From Kitasatospora phosalacinea (lineage in GTDB: Bacteria; Actinomycetota; Actinomycetes; Streptomycetales; Streptomycetaceae): a DNA stretch of 64,000 nucleotides. The stretch covers positions 1 to 64,000 of the forward strand of contig NZ_JNYE01000032.1 of assembly GCF_000717185.1 (NCBI RefSeq), read 5' to 3'. The notes beneath the pieces were generated by a model. The model did no database searches, was not told where the DNA came from, and was given only the letters and a program-made list of their open reading frames with translations. Below are positions 40,431 through 46,816 of this stretch, one piece after another. Each line of letters begins with the position of its first letter. The stretch's first letter is position 1. The position numbers and the translations under genes were made by a program.

Positions 40431-40497
40431 CTCGGGCCCAGCCCGCTCCGGCTCGGCCTCCTCGGGCCCACCCCGCTCCGGCTCGGCCCGCTCCGGT
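40431..40497. repeat. 30-bp imperfect direct repeat between two genes
   Basis: CTCGGGCCCA followed by GCCCGCTCCGGCTCGGCC recurs with a period of 30 bp (from 40431 and 40461). It lies just downstream of the glutathione peroxidase stop and upstream of the isochorismatase-like gene. Confidence 0.8.
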
Positions 40498-40992
40498 TCA
40501 GCCCGCCAGCTGCGCCTCGATCGCCGCCACCAGCTCCGCCGACTCCGGCTCGGTCCGCGGCCGGAACCGCCCCACCACCTCGCCGTCCGCCGACACCAGG
40601 AACTTCTCGAAGTTCCACTGCACGTCCCCGGCCTCGCCCGTCGCGTCCGCGACCTCGGTCAGCCGCGCGTACACCGGGTGCCGGTCCGCCCCGTTCACGT
40701 CGATCTTCTCGAACAGCGGGAACGACACCCCGTACGTCGTCGAGCAGAACTCCTGGATCTCCTCCGCCGACCCCGGCTCCTGCCCCATGAACTGGTTGCA
40801 CGGGAACCCGAGCACCGTGAACCCGCGCTCCCCGTACTTCTCCTGCAACCGCTCCAGGCCCGCGTACTGCGGCGTCAGCCCGCACTTCGACGCCACGTTC
40901 ACCAGCAGCAGCACCTTCCCGCGGTGCGCACCCAGCGAGGACGGCTCCCCCGCCAGCGTCCGGATCGGGAGCTCGAACAGCGAATCCACCAT
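40498..40992 (-). CDS. Glutathione-peroxidase-family thiol peroxidase
   Basis: A 164-aa peroxidase. Active-site Cys37 in NVASKCGLTPQY (Cys, not selenocysteine), Gln in GFPCNQFMGQEPG and Trp in VQWNFEKFLV complete the catalytic set. Actinobacteria lack glutathione, so it most likely uses thioredoxin or mycothiol systems to reduce hydroperoxides. ATG 40992 is used; a GTG directly after it is possible. The second resolving Cys is in EEIQEFCSTTYG or FPCNQF. Confidence 0.93.
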   Translation of the reverse strand: MVDSLFELPIRTLAGEPSSLGAHRGKVLLLVNVASKCGLTPQYAGLERLQEKYGERGFTVLGFPCNQFMGQEPGSAEEIQEFCSTTYGVSFPLFEKIDVNGADRHPVYARLTEVADATGEAGDVQWNFEKFLVSADGEVVGRFRPRTEPESAELVAAIEAQLAG

Positions 40993-41266
40993 GACCTGCA
41001 ACCTGCCTTCTCCGAGTCGACGTGCCAACGCCCCCGAACCTACCCCGTCGCCCCGCCCCGACGGGGCCTCCCGGGCCGCCGCGCCCCGGACCGGAGCACC
41101 GGGGCCGCGCGGGTGAGCGGCGGCCGACTTCACCGCCGCTGGTGCGGCGTCCGGCCGTTTCACCCGACGAGGAGGGACAGTGGACGGGACCCTCGGCCGC
41201 GGACCGCCCCCGGGCCGGGGCGTGTTCCGCCGCCTGACGGCCACTCCTCCGCAGGGGAACACATCG

Positions 41267-41560
41267 ATGACCGACACCGGCACGTCCTGCCGCGACCTCC
41301 GCGCTGCGGTGATCAACTGCACGCTCAAGCGGCCCCCGGAGCGTAGCCACACCCAGGGGCTGATCGACATCAGCACCGGCATCATGGAGCGCCAGGGCGT
41401 GCAGGTCGAGGTGCTGCGAGCGGTCGACCACGACATCGCCACCGGCGTCCGGCCCGACACGACCGAGCACGGCTGGGAGGCCGACGAGTCGCCCGTCCTC
41501 TACTCCCGGCCCCTGAACACCGACATCCTCACCCTGGTCGGCCCGCTCTGGGCGGGCGGA
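41267..41560 (+). pseudogene. Truncated flavodoxin-like NAD(P)H-dependent reductase gene
   Basis: The first 98 codons (MTDTGTSCRDLRAAVINCTL to ILTLVGPLWAG) match the intact gene at 45271-45987 at about 80 percent of residues, then homology stops at about 41555 before the GDNSS flavin loop. A short unrelated tail runs to a stop at 41611. ATG 41267 has a good AGGGGA site. The fragment has the resident high GC3, unlike the intact copy. It marks the left edge of the accessory patch. Confidence 0.85.
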
Positions 41561-41640
41561 ACACTCTGCCTGCCGCCAATCCCGCGTCGTCCGCGACGAG
41601 GACCCGCGTGACCTGACCTCCGTCCAGTCCCAGGAGCACA
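41550..41640 (-). pseudogene. Possible fragment of a BadF/GlcNAc-kinase-like gene
   Basis: Minus-strand codons read TGVLLGLDGGQVTRVLVADDAG, split here, resembling the N-terminal phosphate-binding strand of BadF-type ATPases and N-acetylglucosamine kinases (GxDGGxT). About 30 residues only, with no start and no continuation. It abuts the truncated reductase gene, so the junction lies near 41550. Confidence 0.3.
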
Positions 41641-41811
41641 CCGGTCGGGCCTGGGCCGCACGGGAGGTGTCCCGAAACAAATGATCTTGACGGCTCTGTT
41701 TCCGATGATGGGGATCTGTGAAATTGGCTCTGACCGGAGTTCCGTGAACGCTCCTGTAGGTTCTTCCGGGCTCGCGCGAGCGGGTTCCGGCGAAGGTAAG
41801 AGGGAGTGACC

Positions 41812-42309
41812 GTGGCTGACGAACGGCTTGATGCCGAGTGGCTTCGCGGCTGGTGTGAGCAGACGGATGCGGCGCTCGCGAAGCTGATGGGGTCGTTCCA
41901 GACGCGGTTCGGCTTCGAGCCGGCCAGCAACGTGGTCGTGCTCGCTGCGGAGGCGAGCCATCATGCCACCGACGAACTCGTGGAGTTGACGCCGATTCCC
42001 TCGGACCTGACCACGATGTACTGGGTGATCGACGAGGTCTCCTTGCCCGATGTGCAGAGCGGCTACTTCATCCACCCGGCCTCGCTGGTCGCGGACCACT
42101 TCCGCGAGTACGGGACCGTCCAGATCGACGGGGAAGAGCCAGCCCTGGTCTTCGCCAGCGACGGGGGTGGCCATCTGTTCGCACTGGCGGGCTCCGGGCG
42201 GATCTGGAGGTCAACCACTGCCTCGTGGTTCGACCGGTTCGACCTTGCTGCGGCCACTCTCCAGGAGTTCCTTGAGGGGCTCTCTCGGCAGATCAGCGGC
42301 CAGCTCTGA
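41812..42309 (+). CDS. SUKH/SMI1-like protein (immunity-type fold)
   Basis: A 165-aa soluble protein. Its second half fits the SUKH (SMI1/KNR4) fold: SGYFIHPASLVADHFREYG, ALVFASDGGGHLFALAGSGRIWRS, and WFDRFDLAAATLQEFLEGL. Such proteins are common immunity partners of polymorphic toxins, though many stand alone. GTG 41812 with AGGGAG 5 bases upstream; GTG 41806 possible. GC3 is lower than in the resident genes. No toxin gene is beside it; the neighbour is a transposase remnant. Confidence 0.7.
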   Translation: MADERLDAEWLRGWCEQTDAALAKLMGSFQTRFGFEPASNVVVLAAEASHHATDELVELTPIPSDLTTMYWVIDEVSLPDVQSGYFIHPASLVADHFREYGTVQIDGEEPALVFASDGGGHLFALAGSGRIWRSTTASWFDRFDLAAATLQEFLEGLSRQISGQL

Positions 42310-42333
42310 CAGTTGGGAGAAAGGCGAGTCGAC

Positions 42334-43016
42334 TCAAGGTCGGAGGAGGACCCGGATCTGCAGGAGTCGGAACGAGGCCCGTCCGCACATGGCTCTTTGA
42401 GTGTTTTAACCCGGTTCACGTTGCCTTCGACCTTGCCGGAGCTCCAATCGAGGGTGAGGCCGGCGGTGATGGCGGCGAGGCCCTGGCGGAGGAATCCGGC
42501 GAACGAGCGCATCGGTGCGGAGGCGTCCTGGTCGGCCTGGTCGATCCAGTCCGGCAGGAGCGTGCCGAGGCGGTTGGTCGTGAGGTCGTGGAAGCATCGG
42601 GCCAGGTCGTAGGCGCGGGCGGGTTCGGCGGTTCCCTCGCGCGGGGAGGCGACGTGGCGGCGCACGGCCAGGACGCTGCCCCGGTAGGCGCGTTCGGTGA
42701 TCTCGCGGAAGAGTTGCTGGGCGCTGGTGCATCCGGCGGTGAACCGGCTGTTCAGGTAGGGCTTGAACGGGCCGATCAGCCCCTGCTTGCTGGCGCCGAA
42801 CTCCCTTGCCGATGCGAGGAGTTCGTCCAGATGGGTGATCTTGAAGCGGCGGACGGTCTTGCGGTCGAGCCCCGAGCGGCGGGCGATGGCGCTGATCGTC
42901 CACTTCTGCTCCAGCGGGCGGTGGACGTCCGTGTAGCGGTTGCGGGTGCGTTCGACGATCGGGGTCCGGGGCAGTTGGAGAACCGGCAGCTTGATTGTCG
43001 GCGGCCCGGGCGACAC
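42334..43016 (-). pseudogene. ISL3-family transposase, truncated and frameshifted
   Basis: Homology starts at PRTPIVERTRNRYTDVHRPL and runs through the HTH region ISAIARRSGLDRKTVRRF to ITAGLTLDWSSGKVEGNVNRVKTLK. The last motif, with Glu of the DDE triad, is typical for the ISL3 C-terminus. After KTLK one base is missing: the next frame continues AMCGRASFRLLQIRVLLRP to a stop at 42334. The N-terminal zinc-finger and part of the middle are gone. A dead element. Confidence 0.75.
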
Positions 43017-43054
43017 TTCCTGGTCGCCGTGTTTGCACAGGCAGGAGCGGTGCT

Positions 43055-43185
43055 GACGTACACGGTCTGATCGCTGATCCCGAGGTCGGCCGCGACCTGC
43101 TCGACCGGCCGTCCGGCGTCGATCAGATCAAGGACCTTGCGGCGGAACTCGGGCGGGTAACTACGGGGCGCGCACGCCTCCCTGG
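43055..43185 (-). pseudogene. IS3-family OrfA fragment (N-terminal part)
   Basis: Minus-strand codons read SYPPEFRRKVLDLIDAGRPV, then EQVAADLGISDQTVYV, the helix-turn-helix end of an IS3-type OrfA. No start codon remains (a TGA lies upstream), and the sequence changes to unrelated codons after TVYV. It adjoins the ISL3 remnant. Confidence 0.7.
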
Positions 43186-43476
43186 TTCATCGGAATGTCT
43201 CCTGTCCTGCAAGCCGACTCCTCCGAACTCGGGGCACATCAAGGTCTCTATCGAACCCGGAACGGCTCAGGTCCGCTTCTCGCGGATCGCCATCCGCGGC
43301 AGGGCCTGAGCCACGACACCCGATCGGCAGAAACCCGTGCTCGCGCCGCCATCCGTCCGGGCGGCACATCAGGTTGAACATGTTCAAATCTGATGCCATG
43401 ATGAGGCGCTCTCGACCGATCCGCCTGCCCCTTCGTGCTGTCGGCCGGATGTGTTCGCACACGTTGAACAGGACAG
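43186..43476. other. Spacer in the accessory patch without a recognised gene
   Basis: About 290 bp of lower GC. Several short frames exist on both strands, none with convincing codon bias. It contains the palindrome at 43374-43387, near the possible promoter of the gene at 43477. Confidence 0.5.
43374..43387. promoter_or_regulatory. Perfect 14-bp palindrome TTGAACATGTTCAA
   Basis: A TetR-type operator shape with a second half-site-like GTTGAAC at about 43463. It lies about 90 bp before the membrane-anchored protein gene. The regulator is not in the window. Confidence 0.45.
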
Positions 43477-43977
43477 ATGGCCATGCTCAAGAAGGCGACG
43501 CCGAGGCGTTGGCGGTGGGTCGTACTCGGCGCCGTGGCCCTGCTCGCGCCGCTGGCCCTCCTCTCGGCAGCACGTGCTGGCCTGGTGGGCTACCAGCGCC
43601 CCGACGAAGTCACGGTCGACCAGAGCGACATGCTCGGAACCTGGAAGGACGGCTACGGCATGACGTTGCAGCTGGGACCCGACCGCCGGGCCACCGCTGA
43701 CGGCATTCCGGGCACGGCCCCGTGTGAACGCGACGGCACTTGGATGTTCTACGTCCGCCTCGAATCCGGCACCTTCGTCACCGAACGGAGCGCCACCGAG
43801 GGGCAGGTGGCATCCGCCACCTTCGGCGAGTCGGTGGATTGCCACTTCGACCTGAGCGTCTTCCGCATCCACGGCGAATACGTCCTGTGCACGGTGGAGG
43901 ACCCGGACAGCTACTGCACCGACCGCGAACTCCTGCACAAGACTCCCGAACCCAATGCCCCCGCCGCCGTCCCGTGA
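43477..43977 (+). CDS. Membrane-anchored or secreted hypothetical protein, 166 aa
   Basis: One N-terminal hydrophobic segment (WRWVVLGAVALLAPLALLSAA, split) after a basic start, then an extracellular domain: DMLGTWKDGYGMTLQLGPD, CERDGTWMFYV, and the Cys-containing VLCTVEDPDSYCTDRELLHK end. Four Cys could form two disulfides. The DLxGTWxxxxGxxLxLxxDG pattern is common in Streptomyces proteins of unknown function. ATG 43477 or 43483 may start it. It ends at a junction with an IS3 remnant. Confidence 0.7.
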   Translation: MAMLKKATPRRWRWVVLGAVALLAPLALLSAARAGLVGYQRPDEVTVDQSDMLGTWKDGYGMTLQLGPDRRATADGIPGTAPCERDGTWMFYVRLESGTFVTERSATEGQVASATFGESVDCHFDLSVFRIHGEYVLCTVEDPDSYCTDRELLHKTPEPNAPAAVP

Positions 43978-44405
43978 TCGAAGCCGGGGTCGACGCCGGC
44001 GAGCGGGACGGCCTTACCGGCGACGAGCGCGAGGAACTGGCGCGGCTGCAGCGGGAGAACCGCTGCCTGTGAGAGGACGTCGAGGTTCTCAATCGGGCCA
44101 CGGCTTTCTTCGCGACGGCGACCCGGTGACGGTCCACCCGTTCATCGAGGCGGAGCAGCAGGCAGGCCACAGCGTCAAACGAGCGTGTGAACTGCTCAGG
44201 GTCTCCCGTGCCGCCTTCTACGCCCGCCGCAACGGCGAACCCGGGCCCCGCGCCGTCCGCGACGCCGAGCTGACCTAGGAGATCACCGAGATCCATGCCG
44301 CACTCAGGGGGAAGCTACGGAGCCCCGCGCGTCCACGTCACCCTCTGGCAAGGCCGTGAACGGTGCGGGCGGCGCCGTGTCGCGCGGCCGATGCGCCAGG
44401 CCGGG
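43978..44405 (+). pseudogene. IS3-family OrfA/OrfB remnant
   Basis: OrfA C-terminus GLTGDEREELARLQRENRCL is broken by a TGA, then continues EDVEVLNRATAFFATATR and stops at 44129. OrfB starts GTG 44126 (overlap GTGA) as HPFIEAEQQAGHSVKRACEL, RVSRAAFYARRNGEPGPRA, hits TAG 44276, and after a frameshift reads HSGGSYGAPRVHVTL. These are IS3 OrfB N-terminal motifs. Two stops and a frameshift show decay. The catalytic DDE part is absent. Confidence 0.8.
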
Positions 44406-44930
44406 CGGCAGGCCGGCACGGCCGGCCTGCCGCCTTCACACCGCGGCGGGCCGGTCCCCGGCTGGGCCGGGCTTCGAGACAAGGGGAGACGGCCGAGCCA
44501 AACCGCGCCGGATCCGGATGCTCTCACCACTCGACGAGAGGTGAGGAGGCGTCCTGTGGCGACGTACCGTTGTGCGACATCCGGTCTTCCGGCGGCCGTT
44601 GAGCGGATCAGCGTGATGGCCGGGGGAGGGTGGTGCTTCGTCACCTGCAGCCGAGAGGGCGCAGTTGCGGTCGCTTCGGCGCCGGGCGGCAGGACCGACG
44701 AAGCCGACCCCCGCGGTTCCTCGCCCACCCGCATGGTGAGGACCGGAGCTGATCCCCTCTCGATCACGATGCGGGGAGCCGAGCCGATCTCGTTCCGGAT
44801 GGTGCACCGGGGCGTCCGGGGCAACGGCAAGGTTCGGGTGGGTCACCGGAATTGCCACCGCCCTGCTGCTCTCGGCGCCAAGCAGCGCGGTTGCGGTACG
44901 GGCCTGGCGGAGAAGCGCTCTGCTGCCAGG
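44406..44930. other. Accessory-patch sequence without a recognised gene
   Basis: About 520 bp. A plus-strand open frame crosses it (44295-45161), but its codon use is not coding-like until about 44930. Nothing was recognised on either strand. Confidence 0.4.
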
Positions 44931-45161
44931 TCCGGCCACGGCGCGAAGCCCGAGATCAAGATCGCGTTCCGGCTGACCGAGGCGCCTTCGTTCGGGGTGT
45001 TCGAGTTCGCCACCTCGTCGTGGACGCTGGAACCCGTACTGCGGGCGTTCGCGGAGGGCCGGGCGTCGCTGCGATGCGAGCTCAGGATCGAGTCCCGCTG
45101 CTTCGAGACGTCCGACGGCGTGCAAGTGACGTACCACGAGCCGGTGCTCGTCCTCGGCTGA
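44930..45161 (+). pseudogene. C-terminal relic resembling an actinophage/ICE recombination directionality factor
   Basis: From about 44930 the frame becomes coding-like: KPEIKIAFRLTEAPSFGVFE, then FATSSWTLEPVLRAFAEG, ending VQVTYHEPVLVLG. The pattern of beta-strand rich end with FGVFEFATSSWTL is like Gp3/RDF-type proteins of Streptomyces phages and integrative elements. The N-terminal part cannot be traced. The assignment is tentative. Confidence 0.3.
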
Positions 45162-45270
45162 GCCGTTGGAGCGGGATCACGGTCCGACCGGGTGAGCCTG
45201 TCAGCCGGTCGGACCCGTGGCTGGTGAGCTGACCCGAACGACCTGAGCAGCAGCAGAAGGAGAGGAAGCC

Positions 45271-45987
45271 ATGCCCGCGCCTGGCACGTCGTACGGTGAC
45301 CTTCGAGCCCTGGTGATCAACTGCACGCTGAAGCGATCGCCGGAACGGAGCCACACCCAAGGGCTCATCGACATCAGCACGGGAATCATGGAACGCCAAG
45401 GCGTGTCGGTCGAAGTCCTTCGGGCCGTCGACATCGACATTGCGACCGGCGTGTGGCCGGACATGACGGAGCACGGGTGGGAGAGCGACGAGTGGCCGGT
45501 CATCTACTCGAAGGTGATGGCCGCTGACATCCTTACGCTAGCCGGGCCTGTGTGGCTGGGAGACAACTCCTCCGTCATGAAGCGCGTCATCGAGCGGCTG
45601 TACTCCTGCTCGTCGGTCCTCAACGAGCACGGCCAGTACGCCTATTACGGCCGGGTCGGCGGCTGCCTGATCACCGGTAACGAGGACGGCGCGAAGCACT
45701 GTGCGATGAACGTGCTGTACAGCCTCCAGCACCTGGGGTACACGATCCCGCCTCAGGCGGACGCGGGCTGGGTCGGTCCGGCCGGGCCGGGGCCCTCCTA
45801 CCTGGACGAGGGCTCGGGCGGGCCGGAGAACGACTTCACGAACCGGAACACCACGTTCATGACGTGGAACCAGCTGCACCTGGCGCGGATGCTGAAGGAC
45901 GCGGGCGGGATTCCGGTGCACGGCAACCAGCGCTCCGAGTGGGACGCGGGCTGCCGCTTCGACTTCGAGAACCCCGAGCACCGGTAG
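45271..45987 (+). CDS. Flavodoxin-like NAD(P)H-dependent oxidoreductase
   Basis: A 238-aa FMN-binding reductase fold. LVINCTLKRSPERSHTQGLID is the first phosphate-binding loop, ILTLAGPVWLGDNSSVMKRVIERL the flavin loop, and YGRVGGCLITGNEDGAKHCAMNVLY the third. It lies after AAGGAGAGG, ATG 45271. It is intact and is a diverged homologue of the truncated gene at 41267. Its GC3 is clearly lower than that of the fragment, suggesting transfer with the accessory patch. Probably reduces quinones or nitro compounds, or supplies reduced flavin. Confidence 0.9.
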   Translation: MPAPGTSYGDLRALVINCTLKRSPERSHTQGLIDISTGIMERQGVSVEVLRAVDIDIATGVWPDMTEHGWESDEWPVIYSKVMAADILTLAGPVWLGDNSSVMKRVIERLYSCSSVLNEHGQYAYYGRVGGCLITGNEDGAKHCAMNVLYSLQHLGYTIPPQADAGWVGPAGPGPSYLDEGSGGPENDFTNRNTTFMTWNQLHLARMLKDAGGIPVHGNQRSEWDAGCRFDFENPEHR

Positions 45988-46107
45988 GGATTTTCGCCGG
46001 ACCTGGCGGTCCTGGTCGGCGGTGCTCTCACGGATGCGACAGCGAGGGGGACTTGGCAGTGGCGTCGGTGAGGGCGGCGGTGATCCGGTCGTCGCAGGCG
46101 AGCGTAG

Positions 46108-46334
46108 GTGTCGGCCGTCAACGCCGCCGCCCGGTTCCTCAAGGACGACCCGGAAGGCCTGCGGCAGCTCGTGGACTCCGTCGACCTGCTCGCACACTCC
46201 CCGCGGCCACCGGGCAGCGCGGAGTACGGCTCCGCGAACCTCCGCCGGATGCATGTGGGCCACTACCGCGTGATGTACGAGATCACCGGACCACCGTCAC
46301 CATCATCGTCATTCACCTCGGCCGGATCGGCTGA
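46108..46334 (+). pseudogene. RelE/ParE-like toxin gene with a frameshift
   Basis: Reads FLKDDPEGLRQLVDSVDLLA, then GSANLRRMHVGHYRVMYEIT in one frame and TTVTIIVIHLGRIG to TGA 46334 in another, with the shift at about 46288. Together they form the usual core and end of a RelE-family mRNA interferase (RVxYEI...VxVxxxGRIG). No antitoxin gene is recognised upstream. Likely inactive; a sequencing error is possible. Confidence 0.6.
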
Positions 46335-46816
46335 ACACACTCACAGTCACCACAACCCCGGTCGCTGGCAGAACCACCCCGCGGGCGCGGGGAGCAGTGG
46401 GGAGCAGCGCTGGACGTGCTCCCCGGCCACCGCCGCCCGGCCGCGGGGGCCCGAGGCGGTCGGCTCGGCGGTGGCGGTGGCGGGGGAGTCGGGAAGTGGG
46501 TGCGGGGGGCGGCCGGCGGCCTCGCGCACCGGGTGGCGGGCCGCCGGGCGGTCGCTCCGGTCGGCGGTGCCGCGGCGGCGAAGGCGGGTCCGCGCCGACT
46601 CCGGCCCCCCACCCGGTCCTTCACCGACCGCAAGGGCCGCTCGCCGAACTCGGCCGGGAGGCGCACCGCTTCTCCGACGGACAGCCGTGAGCCGGCCGGC
46701 GCGCCCCCCGGACCCGATGACCGTGCTGCGCCGCTTCCTGCTGGTCCGGGGAGTCCGCCGACCGTTCGCGACGCCGCGTCATGGCGGCGTCGCGCCGGAC
46801 GGGCGGGAGCGCGCTG
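46335..46816. other. Spacer of 480 bp without a convincing gene
   Basis: High GC again. Three overlapping plus-strand frames are open, none clearly coding over its length; a short stretch ending LAELGREAHRFSDGQP at 46690 has good codon bias and may be a gene end. The spacer marks the return to resident sequence. Confidence 0.4.

Noticed and set aside
41620-41811. Insertion-sequence terminal repeats near the left patch junction
   Set aside because: I could not find a matching inverted repeat at the other side of the ISL3 remnant.
43187-43462. A minus-strand frame of about 90 codons (MASDLNMFNLMCRPDGWRR segment) in the patch spacer
   Set aside because: Codon bias is not convincing, its middle overlaps the palindrome, and no family is recognised.
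43055-44405. One IS3 element split by an inversion, giving an OrfA start on minus and its end on plus
   Set aside because: The two OrfA pieces look like different IS3 subgroups (ISDQTVYV type versus LARLQRENRCL type), so separate elements are more likely.
46397-46690. A plus-strand frame ending LAELGREAHRFSDGQP as a gene
   Set aside because: Only the last 17 or so codons look coding; the rest is Arg/Gly/Pro low-complexity sequence.
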